A stretch of DNA of 64,000 bases from CAMPKL01 sp963817465 (lineage in GTDB: Bacteria; Acidobacteriota; Terriglobia; Bryobacterales; UBA6623). Below are positions 17,610 to 25,819 of this stretch, piece after piece; position 1 is the first letter of the stretch, and every line of letters begins with the position of its first letter. The notes under the pieces are model-generated. The model ran no database searches, was not told where the DNA came from, and saw only the letters and a program-made list of their open reading frames with translations. Position numbers and translations under genes: made by a program. The stretch covers positions 1 through 64,000 of the forward strand of contig CAWFOP010000014.1 in NCBI GenBank assembly GCA_963817465.1, read 5' to 3'.

Positions 17610-18044
17610 TTGAAGAATGTCACTCTGATCACCGACGGCTCATGCCTAGGCAACCCCGGACCGGGCGGCTGGGCCGCGATCTTGCGCTTCGGCGAAAAGA
17701 CAAAAGAGCTCAGCGGCGCCGACCCGCAGACCACCAACAACCGCATGGAGATGACGGCGGTCATCGAAGGGCTCAACGCCCTGTCGCAGCCTTGCAAGGT
17801 GCGGCTCGAGATCGATTCGCAGTACGTGAAGAACGGCGTCAACGATTGGATGCCCGCCTGGAAACGCCGCAACTGGCTGACAGCAGCGAAGAAGCCCGTG
17901 AAGAACCAGGATCTGTGGATGAAGCTCGACGAAGCGATCGTGCGTCACGACATCGAGTGGAAGTGGGTCAAGGGCCATGCCGACCACGACGATAACAACC
18001 GCTGCGATGAGTTGGCGCGTGCGGCGGCCGAGGCGGTGCGGTAA
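17610..18044 (+). CDS. rnhA: Ribonuclease HI
   Basis: The enzyme has 144 residues if the TTG at 17610 is the start, the choice that matches the family N-terminus before VTLITDGSCLGNPGPGGW. Catalytic residues are Asp9, Glu47 (NRMEM), Asp69 (EIDSQYV) and Asp133 (RCDELA), with His123 in KGHADH. It removes RNA from RNA-DNA hybrids. An in-frame extension upstream runs through the preceding gene and is not plausible. It lies 25 nt after the BNR-like gene. No strong ribosome binding site is seen. Confidence 0.92.
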   Translation: MKNVTLITDGSCLGNPGPGGWAAILRFGEKTKELSGADPQTTNNRMEMTAVIEGLNALSQPCKVRLEIDSQYVKNGVNDWMPAWKRRNWLTAAKKPVKNQDLWMKLDEAIVRHDIEWKWVKGHADHDDNNRCDELARAAAEAVR

Positions 18045-18087
18045 GCCGCCGGCGCGGCTTGCTCGGGCCGGGAACGCCTGTAGACGC

Positions 18088-19293
18088 CTAGCGGATAAGG
18101 GTTTCGGTTAGGCGGCTGAGCTCGGGCAGGGCTTTGCTGCGCATGAGAATGACGACGGCGCCGCCGCTGCCGCCGCCGCTGATTCTGGCGCCGTAGACGC
18201 CGCGGTCCGGGCCGATGCCTTGCAGGGCGTCGACGATCTTGTCGGTTTCCGGGCTGCCGAGACCGATGGAGTTGTAGCCCGCGTGGGATTGCAGCATCAG
18301 CTCGCCGACGTGGCGCAGGCGGTCTTCGGTGTTGATGCGGTTGTTGGCGAGGGCTACGGCGGCGGAGTCGCAGCGAAAGCTTTCCATCACCGGGAATCGC
18401 AGGCCGTCGCGGACGCGGTATCTGCGGCGGTCGATGACCGCGGAGAGCGGGTCGTCGGGTTCGCCGTAGCGTTCGCGGAAGGCGGCGCCGCTGATCGACT
18501 CCGGAAGTCTTTTTGGGGCGTAGCGATCGAAGAAGGAGGGCGCGATCTCGGCGGCGTACGACCAGCGGTGGCCGGTCTCGCGCTCGAGTATCTTCTTGCC
18601 CATGAAAGCGGAGGTCCGCGCCGTCGCATACGGCGAACCGGAGACGGCGTGCCGGACGTCGCTGGGCCAGCCGACGACGATGACGCCGCGCGGCAAGGTA
18701 ATCGGGGGGCGCAGGATGTCGGGACGGCAAAGGATCGGCAGCAGGGCGCGGATCTTCCCGTGGTCGGCGGTGAGCTGATCCATCAGGCCGCAGGGCGCGC
18801 CGACGATTTCGTTTTCAGCCTGCTGACCGAGGCGGGCCAGCTCGGTCCCGGACCAGCTCACGCCGGCCAGGCGGCCAAGGGCGCGCAAGGTCGCGACCTC
18901 GAGGGCGGCGCTGGAGCTGACTCCCATGCCTTCGGGGACGGTGGAACGAATCTCGAAGCGAAGACCGGTTTCGGGATACCAGCCTTTTTCTCGGCTGAGA
19001 GCCCAGAGGCAGCCGAAGGGATAGCGCACCCAATGTGGGGCGCGGAGGAGGTCGAGCTGCCGGCGGACGGCGGCGGGCGGCGAATCGCCCAGCTCGCGTG
19101 CCGCGCCGAGGCCGATATCCCAGTTCTCCTTGCCGCTGCTGTTGAAGTAGAGCGCCGGTTCGTCGAGGCGCTTCACGGTCACTTTCGTGACTGCGCGGAT
19201 GGGCGTTTCCAGGACCAGCGCACCGCTGTAGTCGGCCACGCCGCCCATTACGTCGAGGCGGCCGGGGGCTTGGCCTTTGGCTTCGTGTTTCAT
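18088..19293 (-). CDS. GHMP kinase resembling plant L-arabinokinase (ARA1)
   Basis: The 401-residue kinase starts at ATG 19293, which overlaps the stop of the upstream gene as ATGA. Motif 1 reads APGRLDVMGGVADYSG, close to what I recall of the plant L-arabinokinase signature, where galactokinases have a Gly-Glu-His triad. Motif 2 is PEGMGVSSSAALEVA (ATP loop) and is followed by GAPCGLMDQLTADHG. The family phosphorylates sugars at C1. Placement with galT and an IMPase-like gene suggests a sugar 1-phosphate salvage route. The substrate may be arabinose, galactose or another sugar, and that choice is inference. Confidence 0.82.
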   Translation of the reverse strand: MKHEAKGQAPGRLDVMGGVADYSGALVLETPIRAVTKVTVKRLDEPALYFNSSGKENWDIGLGAARELGDSPPAAVRRQLDLLRAPHWVRYPFGCLWALSREKGWYPETGLRFEIRSTVPEGMGVSSSAALEVATLRALGRLAGVSWSGTELARLGQQAENEIVGAPCGLMDQLTADHGKIRALLPILCRPDILRPPITLPRGVIVVGWPSDVRHAVSGSPYATARTSAFMGKKILERETGHRWSYAAEIAPSFFDRYAPKRLPESISGAAFRERYGEPDDPLSAVIDRRRYRVRDGLRFPVMESFRCDSAAVALANNRINTEDRLRHVGELMLQSHAGYNSIGLGSPETDKIVDALQGIGPDRGVYGARISGGGSGGAVVILMRSKALPELSRLTETLIR

Positions 19294-20315
19294 AGGCCGC
19301 AATGCTTGGCAAGCAAGCGTTGGAGTGCGGGTCGGACGAGCGCGGCGAGGGTCGGGTTCGCGTAGCCCATCCAAGCGACCGGGCTGGTCGTGTCGAGTGG
19401 AGCGTCGAGGGCGTCGCCGGCGGGCGTTTCGACCACGCCGCCAAGCTCCTCGAGAATGATCGCCGTGCAGATGTCGTAAGGATGGCAGGTGAGCGAGACG
19501 TCGAGGCCGAGCTTGCGGTAGACGAGCGGGCGAATGTCGCCGAGCATGCGGTCGTGGCCGACGGCAAGCTCGTAGAGTTGGCCGCCGGTTGAGATGTACT
19601 GATCGTCGAAAACGAGCGGGGAGGCTTGCGGCTCGGCGCCGTGCAGCTCGCTCCACAGCTCCTCTTCGATCTGGGCGATGAGCGATTTGCCTTGCGGGAA
19701 GAACTTGGCCAGGCTGGCGAAGCCGTGGCGGAAGTCGGTCGCGCTCGAGGGGCGCGGCCGGAACGGCATGCGGCGTCCGGAGTGAACGCCGACGCTCTCG
19801 GCGACGACGCTTTGCGCTCCGCGGCCTCGAATGGCGCTGAGCTGATCGGCGCGCTGCTGTTTGGTCGTGGGCAGCTCGGTCATGGCGGCGAGGGCGATGT
19901 CGCCGAGGTTGGTCTCGGAGCCGCGCTGCGGGGCCAGGGCGGCGAGCGACCAGGCGGCGCGCTTGTCGTACATCAGCCCGCGCGTGCCGTCGATGGGGTC
20001 GAGGATGACCTTCCAGCGAGTCTCGGCGACGGGAATCTTGCGCGGGAATGTCAGCGTTTCGTCGTCTTCGAGGCCTTCCATGACGACTTCGACGGGCTGG
20101 CCGGCGGGCCAGTGCTTGTCGAACCAGCCGACGATGGCGGCTTCGGTGACTTTATCGATGCCGTAGATGGTGTCGGCGGAGGTTTCGGCGGCGACGCTGG
20201 TGAGCTCGTCGAGAGTCAACTGCTCGCGGGCGGCGATAACGCCGTCGCGGATGCGGTCCTGCAAGCGGCAGAGCAGGCCGCGGAATTGGTCGAGGTCGTC
20301 GGGGTGGGCGCTCAT
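19290..20315 (-). CDS. Inositol monophosphatase-family protein
   Basis: The 341-residue protein carries the metal site of the lithium-sensitive phosphatase family: MEGLED (about residue 84), LDPIDGTRGLMYDK (about residue 107) and, near the end, CHPYDICTAIILEELGG. Family members hydrolyse inositol phosphates, fructose 1,6-bisphosphate, 3'-phosphoadenosine phosphates or sugar phosphates. It overlaps galT upstream and the ARA1-like kinase downstream by 4 nt each, so all three are translationally coupled. In this setting it probably acts on a sugar phosphate or a nucleotide-linked by-product of the same pathway. The exact substrate is unknown. Confidence 0.82.
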   Translation of the reverse strand: MSAHPDDLDQFRGLLCRLQDRIRDGVIAAREQLTLDELTSVAAETSADTIYGIDKVTEAAIVGWFDKHWPAGQPVEVVMEGLEDDETLTFPRKIPVAETRWKVILDPIDGTRGLMYDKRAAWSLAALAPQRGSETNLGDIALAAMTELPTTKQQRADQLSAIRGRGAQSVVAESVGVHSGRRMPFRPRPSSATDFRHGFASLAKFFPQGKSLIAQIEEELWSELHGAEPQASPLVFDDQYISTGGQLYELAVGHDRMLGDIRPLVYRKLGLDVSLTCHPYDICTAIILEELGGVVETPAGDALDAPLDTTSPVAWMGYANPTLAALVRPALQRLLAKHCGL

Positions 20316-21358
20316 GCTTGCTTGCGATAAAGAACGCTGGAAACGGCCTTGAGCTCGGCGGCCTTTTCGTCGGGGTCGGATTCGTTGGTCATCGAACCGC
20401 CGCCGATCTCAGGGCCAGCCAGGTACTTCATGGTGTCAGGCTTGCGCAGCGGCGGGTGGTATTCGATGTGGAACGGATAAGCGCTGTTGTCCTCGGCGTC
20501 GGTCGGAGCCTGATGAATCGCCATGACGTAAGGGAACGGCATGCGCCAAAGATTGTCGTAGCGCACGGCGACTTCACACATCAAGGCGGCGAGGTCGCGG
20601 CGGCGACGCTCGTCGAGATCGGCCAGGCCGGCGGTTTGGCGCTTGGGCAGGATGAGCACTTCGTAGGCGTAGCGCGCGAACCAAGGGACGCAGCCGAGGA
20701 AGCTCTCGTTTTCGCAGATCACGCGGCCCGCTGCGGCTTCGCGCTCAACGATGGCCTGGCCGAGATAGCGGCCGGTGCGCGCGAAGTAGGCCCGTGAACT
20801 CCGGCGCTCTTGCTCGGTGATGCCGTAGATCAGATTGCCGGCGTAGAGCTGGCAGTGCGGGTGCGGGTTGGACGTGCCGACGACCTCCCCCTTGTTCTCG
20901 AAGATCAACACATGGTCGACGTCGGGCCGCTCGCCCAGCTCGATGTAGCGGTCGCGCCAGGCGGCGACGACGGCGACGGCTTGGTCGAGGCCCAGGTCGG
21001 CGAAGGTCTTCGAGTGATCCGGGTGGTAGCAGATGACTTCCGCCGCGCCGCGGGCCGGGCGGACACGGTAAAGCTCGTCGCCCGAAATGACATCGGGCGC
21101 TTCTGAGGAGAACGTCGGCAGGTCGTTGGGGAAGACGTAGACCCCGGGGTAATGGGGGTTGCGGCCGGCGACGCGGGCGTTGCCGGGGCACAAGTAACAC
21201 TGCGGGTCGTAGCTGGGCTGGCCGCCTGTTTCAGGAGGCTTGGTTTCGCCGATCCAAGGGCGTCCGGCGCGGTGCGCGGTGTAAAGGATCCACTCTTCGC
21301 GGAGCGGATGCCAACGCTGTTCCCAGGTGGGTTGCTTCGGCAAGGCGGAAGCGACCAT
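20312..21358 (-). CDS. galT: UDP-glucose--hexose-1-phosphate uridylyltransferase (GalT family)
   Basis: The enzyme has 348 residues from ATG 21358; the longer frame adds a non-conserved leader. It has the zinc motif CYLCPGN, the active-site loop SNPHPHCQLYA (His-x-His-x-Gln, where the second His is uridylylated) and the C-terminal histidine-rich FHIEYHPP. GalT swaps UMP between UDP-glucose and a hexose 1-phosphate. It is the first gene of a three-gene set with the phosphatase and the ARA1-like kinase and is divergent from the secreted protein at 21420. With no classical galK or galE here, the kinase downstream is the likely supplier of its sugar 1-phosphate. Confidence 0.88.
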   Translation of the reverse strand: MVASALPKQPTWEQRWHPLREEWILYTAHRAGRPWIGETKPPETGGQPSYDPQCYLCPGNARVAGRNPHYPGVYVFPNDLPTFSSEAPDVISGDELYRVRPARGAAEVICYHPDHSKTFADLGLDQAVAVVAAWRDRYIELGERPDVDHVLIFENKGEVVGTSNPHPHCQLYAGNLIYGITEQERRSSRAYFARTGRYLGQAIVEREAAAGRVICENESFLGCVPWFARYAYEVLILPKRQTAGLADLDERRRRDLAALMCEVAVRYDNLWRMPFPYVMAIHQAPTDAEDNSAYPFHIEYHPPLRKPDTMKYLAGPEIGGGSMTNESDPDEKAAELKAVSSVLYRKQA

Positions 21359-21419
21359 TCTATCGTCGCGACGCGGTAACGAACGGCGGGGTAAGATGAC
21401 TTTCTCGGAGGATTCCCCC

Positions 21420-22019
21420 ATGACGCTTCGCTGTGCTGCATGCCTTTTGACGGCGGCGCTTAGTTCCTTGACGGCGCTCCCGGCGGCTTTGGCGGCGCCG
21501 GCTTCCGCGGCCGATCAGATCGCCTCGTCGCTGTTGGCCGCTCCGGAAGAGCGGCGCGCGGACGCGACTGTGCTGGGCTACCAACCCGACGGCTCGCTGA
21601 CGACGCTGCGGCAGGGGAGCAACGACCTGATCTGCCTGGCGGATACGCCCGGCGATGAGAACTTCAGCGTCGCCTGCTACCACAAGGACCTCGAGCCCTT
21701 CATGGCGCGCGGACGCGAGCTGACGGCGGCGGGCCACAAGGGCAAGGAGCGGCACGAAGTCCGCTGGAAGGAGGTCGACGAGGGCAAGGTGAAGATGCCG
21801 CGCGAGCCGCGCATGCTCTACGTGCTGACCGGCAAAGGCTTCGACGCGGCCAAGGGCGAGGTCGTCGAGCCGTATCTGCGCTGGGTGGTCTATACCCCCT
21901 ACGCAACGCCCGAGTCGACCGGGCTTTCGACGACGCCGGGGCCGCAGCCTTGGCTGATGTATCCGGGTACGGCGGGGGCGCACATCATGATCAGCCCGCC
22001 GAAAACGCAACCGAACTGA
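21420..22019 (+). CDS. Secreted protein of unknown function
   Basis: The protein has 199 residues from ATG 21420, chosen for GGAGG 8 nt upstream. Longer frames from 21396 or 21327 lack such a site. The first 30 residues are a signal peptide (hydrophobic LLTAALSSLTALPAALA). The mature part has two cysteines (DLICLAD and VACYHKD) that could form a disulfide. It ends in a Pro-rich stretch PWLMYPGTAGAHIMISPPK. I recognise no family. It overlaps the next gene by 1 nt (TGATG), so the two are probably translated together. Confidence 0.7.
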   Translation: MTLRCAACLLTAALSSLTALPAALAAPASAADQIASSLLAAPEERRADATVLGYQPDGSLTTLRQGSNDLICLADTPGDENFSVACYHKDLEPFMARGRELTAAGHKGKERHEVRWKEVDEGKVKMPREPRMLYVLTGKGFDAAKGEVVEPYLRWVVYTPYATPESTGLSTTPGPQPWLMYPGTAGAHIMISPPKTQPN

Positions 22020-23197
22020 TGCCGCTCGATGTCCTTCGCAATGGAGCTCGCTGCGTAGCTCGCTGCGCCGCGGTCGCCGCGCTGCTGGCCGCCCCCTGCC
22101 TAGGGCAGCAGGTTTCGCTGGAGTTCTTGAGCGACATCAACATCGTGACGGGCACGCCGTTCAAGGATGTCGACTCAGCGCCCGCGGAGGCAGCGCGCGA
22201 GCCGCTCGAAAAGGGCGAGCTTTCCGGGTCGGAGCGCTTGCGCCGCAAGATTCGGGGAGGTTTCGGCGGCCTCTCCGCGATCGCCTACGACGCCCGGGAT
22301 CAGAAGCTCTACGCGCTGTCGGACGCGAGCAAGCCGACAATCTACGTCCTGCGCGCCTCGTTCGAAGGGACCGCCCTGCGGCTCAAACCGCTCGAAGAGA
22401 TGTTGCTGCGCGACGAGCAGGGCGAGCCGCTGCCGTTGTGGGTGCTCGACCCCGAGGGGCTGGCGTTGTCGTCGACGGGCGAGCTCTATGTGTCGTCCGA
22501 GGGCTACGGGCAGCGCACGCCGCCGGTGCCGCCGGGCGTGTTTCGCTTCAACCGCGAAGGGCGCATGCTCGAGAGCTTGCCGCTGCCGCCGGGGTATGCG
22601 CCGAACGGCAAGGAAGGCGTGCGGACGAATCTCGGCTTCGAGGCTCTGACGCTGACGCCAAGCGGCGACACTTTGTTCGCGGGGACGGAAGGGCCTTTGG
22701 CGCAGGACGGCGAGCGCTGCTCGGCGACGGTCGCCTGCCGGATTCGCATCGTGGAGTTCAAACGCAGCAACGGGCGCTTCGAACCGGCGAAGGAGCTCAC
22801 TTACGCGCTCGATAAGATGCCGGTCCCGGCGGGATTTGTCGCGCGCAGCGGCGGCCTCGGCTTCGCTGAAATGTTGGCGCTCGACGAGCGGCGCCTGCTG
22901 ACGCTCGAGCGCGGCTTCGCGGTCGAGGAGGGCGGCGGGGTTCATCAGACGATTCAGATCTACCAGACCGAGATCGACGGCGATGCGCTGGGGGAGAAGA
23001 CGCTCGTGCTTGACGTGCAGGACGTGATCGAGCGCTTCACCAAGCCGTTCCAGTCACTCGATAACTTCGAGGGCATGTGCTTCGGTCCGGCGCTCGCCGA
23101 CGGCGGACGAACGGTGCTGCTGGTGAGCGACGATAACTATAACGAGCGGCAGAGGACGAGCTTCTTGGCGTTCCGGTTGACCGAGCCGCAACCGTGA
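22019..23197 (+). CDS. Secreted phytase-like esterase domain protein
   Basis: The 392-residue exported protein starts at ATG 22019, the coupled start in TGATG. It matches the phytase-like esterase propeller family (PF13449 type). Landmarks are GGLSAIAYDARDQKLYALSD near residue 70, DPEGLALSSTGELYVSSEG in the middle, LGFEALTLTPSGDTLFAGTE and a final DNFEGMCFGP with VLLVSDDNYN. Despite its name the family has little biochemistry, and esterase or phosphoesterase action is only presumed. The stop codon lies at the edge of the repeat region that follows. Confidence 0.82.
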   Translation: MPLDVLRNGARCVARCAAVAALLAAPCLGQQVSLEFLSDINIVTGTPFKDVDSAPAEAAREPLEKGELSGSERLRRKIRGGFGGLSAIAYDARDQKLYALSDASKPTIYVLRASFEGTALRLKPLEEMLLRDEQGEPLPLWVLDPEGLALSSTGELYVSSEGYGQRTPPVPPGVFRFNREGRMLESLPLPPGYAPNGKEGVRTNLGFEALTLTPSGDTLFAGTEGPLAQDGERCSATVACRIRIVEFKRSNGRFEPAKELTYALDKMPVPAGFVARSGGLGFAEMLALDERRLLTLERGFAVEEGGGVHQTIQIYQTEIDGDALGEKTLVLDVQDVIERFTKPFQSLDNFEGMCFGPALADGGRTVLLVSDDNYNERQRTSFLAFRLTEPQP

Positions 23198-23262
23198 GGT
23201 TGTGTGTGAAAGCGACCGCGAGCATCCCACAACAATAGCCGCGAAGCTCGAGCCCTGACCTT

Positions 23263-23291
23263 ACGAGCATCTTTGAAAACGAGATGCTCGT
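23263..23291. repeat. Perfect 10-bp hairpin inside the repeat mosaic
   Basis: ACGAGCATCT (23263-23272) pairs perfectly with AGATGCTCGT (23282-23291) around a 9-nt loop. No T-tract follows, so it is not a standard terminator on the plus strand. Confidence 0.8.
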
Positions 23292-23576
23292 GTTGAGCCC
23301 GCAAGGGCGAGGTCGCGCCGGCGTTTTCAGACAGACTCGTGAGGTTGCCGCCCCCGGGCTCAGCGCAACCTCGGTCAGGGCCCATGCTTCGCGGTTGTCG
23401 CTGTGGAATGTCCGTAGGACTTTTCACACAGACTCGCAAGAGAGGGGGCTGGACTTTTGGGACGCGCCCTCACGGGCGCGGCTCTGTTTGCCGGCCGGCG
23501 GGCGTTGTTGAGCGCCGTCTGGGGCGTGTGTGAAAACGCCGGCGTGACCTCGTCCGGAGGACGAAGCAATTGATAG

Positions 23577-23605
23577 CCCCGGGTGGAGCGTAGCGGAACC
23601 CGGGG
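23577..23605. repeat. REP-like hairpin, copy 1
   Basis: CCCCGGGT and ACCCGGGG form a perfect 8-bp stem around the 13-nt loop GGAGCGTAGCGGA. Copy 2 lies inverted about 50 bases away. Confidence 0.82.
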
Positions 23606-23656
23606 TCCCAAAACGCCATACAAGATAATCTTTCAAATGCTTTCCGTCCAGTCGAT

Positions 23657-23685
23657 CCCCGGATTCCGCTCCGCTCGATCCGGGG
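23657..23685. repeat. REP-like hairpin, copy 2 (inverted)
   Basis: CCCCGGAT and ATCCGGGG form an 8-bp stem around the loop TCCGCTCCGCTCG. This loop is the near reverse complement of the copy 1 loop. The pair therefore forms a head-to-head arrangement as in paired REP elements. Confidence 0.82.
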
Positions 23686-23828
23686 CTGTTCGTTGCTCCG
23701 CCCTTGCGGGCGCAACACGAGAATCTCGTTTTCACACACACTCTCACGGTTGCGGCTCTGTCGCTCTGATGTGAAGGTCAGGCGGATCCGCGATCGTGCA
23801 AGAATATCGGTCTGGCACTACTACTCCC

Positions 23829-24743
23829 ATGATGGACCCGCAAGAACTTCGCAGCAAGATTCGCGAAGGCGTCATCGCTTTCCCGATCACTCCCTTCAAC
23901 GCCGACGATCTCTCGCTTGACATCGCCGGCTACCGCAAGAACGTCGAGGAGATGATGAAGATCCCTCTGACGGCGCTCGTCGCGGCGGGCGGGACCGGCG
24001 AGATGTATTCGCTGACGCCCGAGGAGCACACACAAGTCGTCAAAGCCACGGTCGAGGTTGCGGGCGGACAGATTCCCGTGCTCGCAGGCACCGGTTTCGG
24101 CGGCGGGCTGTCGGTCGCGTTGGCGAAGTCGGCGCAAGAGAACGGCGCGGACGGCATCTTGATGTTTCCGCCGTATTACCCGAATGCGGATTTCGACGGG
24201 CTGCTGGACTATTACAAGGGAATCGGCAAGGCGACGAGCCTGGGACTCCTGATCTACAGCCGCGATTGGGTGAGCCTGAATCCGGCCCAAGTCGCCAAGG
24301 CCGCCGAGGAGTTGCCGAACCTGATCGCGTTCAAGGAAGGCCAAGCCGATACGCGCGTCTACCAGCGGATCATGGCGCGAGTAGGCGACCGGCTGCACTG
24401 GATCGGCGGCAACGGCGACGATTGTGTGCCGGCGTACTATTCGATCGGCGTGCGGACGTACACGTCGAGCATCGCGACGATCGCCCCGCGGTTGTCGCTG
24501 CAACTTCACGAACGCGCTTCGATGCTCGACATGGCGAGCTTGTCGCGCTTGATGACGAACTACGTGCTGCCGCTCTACGGCATGCGCTCCCGACGCAAGG
24601 GCTACGAAGTCACCGTCATGAAAGAGGCGATGAACATTTTGGGCAAGGTGGGCGGCGTGGTGCGTCCGCCTCTTCCGACTCTGCGGGCCGGCGAGCGCGA
24701 GGAAATCGAGCAGCTCATGAAGGCCTATGACCCGGTGCTGTAG
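23829..24743 (+). CDS. Dihydrodipicolinate synthase-family aldolase, 5-dehydro-4-deoxyglucarate dehydratase-like
   Basis: The protein has 304 residues from ATG 23829 (ATG 23832 is equally possible). It is a TIM-barrel class I aldolase. GVIAFPITPFNADDLSLD opens the barrel, AAGGTGEMYSLTPEEH is the substrate loop, LLIYSRDWVSL carries the catalytic Tyr and NLIAFKEGQAD carries the Schiff-base Lys. The FPITPF start and FKEG motif favour 5-dehydro-4-deoxy-D-glucarate dehydratase, which yields 2-oxoglutarate semialdehyde in glucarate breakdown, over lysine-pathway DapA. No other glucarate gene is near. The 3' end overlaps the next gene by 17 nt. Confidence 0.82.
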   Translation: MMDPQELRSKIREGVIAFPITPFNADDLSLDIAGYRKNVEEMMKIPLTALVAAGGTGEMYSLTPEEHTQVVKATVEVAGGQIPVLAGTGFGGGLSVALAKSAQENGADGILMFPPYYPNADFDGLLDYYKGIGKATSLGLLIYSRDWVSLNPAQVAKAAEELPNLIAFKEGQADTRVYQRIMARVGDRLHWIGGNGDDCVPAYYSIGVRTYTSSIATIAPRLSLQLHERASMLDMASLSRLMTNYVLPLYGMRSRRKGYEVTVMKEAMNILGKVGGVVRPPLPTLRAGEREEIEQLMKAYDPVL

Positions 24744-25815
24744 CGCGGCGCTCGCGGCTTGCGTGCTGCTTTCCTCTTGCGCGACGAAGATCGGACCGAA
24801 GACGGTTCCGGGCGCCCGGTTTGACTACAACCAAGCGATCGCGCGTTCACTGAACGAGCAACTGCTGCTCAACCTGGTGCGGCTGCGCTATCGCGATACG
24901 CCGATGTTCGTCGATGTCGGCTCGGTGATCGCGCAGTACAGCTTCAGCGGCTCGGCGAGCATCTCGCCGACGCTCAACGTCGACGGCACGGAGAACAACT
25001 CGTATGGGCTCGGCGTCGGCGGCAGCTATACCGAGAATCCGACCATCACCTATGAGCCGCTCAAGGGCGCCGACTTCACACGACGGCTGCTGACGCCGAT
25101 CGACCCGGTGGCGCTGTTCCTGCTGGCCGAGTCAGGCTGGAGCGTCCAACGGCTGCTGATGTGCTGCGTGCAGCGCGTCAACGCGATCGACAACGCGCCG
25201 AGCGCGACGGGCCCGACGCCGGAGCGAGTTCCGGACAACAGCCGCTTCACGAGGCTTGCCGAGCTGCTGCGCGAGCTGCAGACGAAGGGCGAGCTGCATC
25301 TGCAGGCGTTTGTCGAAAGTAACCGTCAAGGCATGATGTTCGGATTCGCCGAGACGCCGGCGGATCCCGAAGACCGCGCGATCATGCAAGAGGTGCGCGG
25401 CATGCTGGGGCTCAAGGAAGGCGAGCAGCGCTACGAGTTGCAATCGCACGCCTTGAGAACGACGCCGGACGCGATTGCCGTGACGGCGCGGTCGCTGCTC
25501 GGCGTGTTCTTCTTTCTTTCGCTGGCGGTCGAACCTCCGGCGGAACACGTAGAGCAGGGATTGGTGATCGACTCGGCGGGGGGCCGGCGCCTCGACTGGG
25601 CGCCGCTGATCGGCAAGCTCCTGCGGGTGCGGTCGACGTCCGGCTCGCCCCCGCGGGCATTCGTGCGCGTGCGCTATCGCGGCTACTGGTTCTATATCGA
25701 CGATGCGGACCTGAACTCGAAGGCGACGTTCAACCTGCTCAGTTATCTGTATTCCCTGCAGGCCGCGACCGGCGAAGGCGTCGGGCCGATGTTGACAGTC
25801 GGCGTCGGGAAGTAG
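24727..25815 (+). CDS. Predicted lipoprotein of unknown function
   Basis: The 362-residue protein has a lipoprotein signal: hydrophobic LAACVLLSSC with the lipobox LSSC, Cys at about residue 18. It then has a conserved-looking block FDYNQAIARSLNEQLLLNLVRLRYRDTPMFVD and a middle region rich in beta-strands. I recognise the overall pattern from uncharacterised bacterial lipoproteins but no named domain. The start codon lies inside the end of the preceding aldolase gene (AAGG three bases upstream), so coupled translation is likely. A membrane role is inferred only from the lipobox. Confidence 0.75.
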   Translation: MTRCCSAALAACVLLSSCATKIGPKTVPGARFDYNQAIARSLNEQLLLNLVRLRYRDTPMFVDVGSVIAQYSFSGSASISPTLNVDGTENNSYGLGVGGSYTENPTITYEPLKGADFTRRLLTPIDPVALFLLAESGWSVQRLLMCCVQRVNAIDNAPSATGPTPERVPDNSRFTRLAELLRELQTKGELHLQAFVESNRQGMMFGFAETPADPEDRAIMQEVRGMLGLKEGEQRYELQSHALRTTPDAIAVTARSLLGVFFFLSLAVEPPAEHVEQGLVIDSAGGRRLDWAPLIGKLLRVRSTSGSPPRAFVRVRYRGYWFYIDDADLNSKATFNLLSYLYSLQAATGEGVGPMLTVGVGK

Positions 25816-25819
25816 GCTG

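Larger units (their letters stand above)
23192..23795. repeat. Intergenic mosaic of inverted and dispersed repeats
   Basis: About 600 bases between two plus-strand genes without a convincing gene. Five copies of a TTTTCACACA-like motif occur in alternating orientation (near 23201, 23323, 23420, 23525 and 23729), several joined to a GTGAGGTTG-like segment. A 38-base sequence at 23222-23260 recurs inverted at 23373-23410 with about 30 of 38 bases matching. Short GCCC-GCAA-GGGC and GCGCCC-TCAC-GGGCGC hairpins are scattered between. Two larger hairpins are listed separately. No transposase or REP-associated nuclease is present in the window. Confidence 0.85.

Noticed and set aside
19294..19656. 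N-terminal extension of the ARA1-like kinase
   Set aside because: The extra 121 residues are low-complexity and overlap the phosphatase gene. The ATGA junction gives a natural start.
23284..23747. Short frames within the repeat mosaic
   Set aside because: They differ between copies, lack ribosome binding sites and follow the repeat structure.
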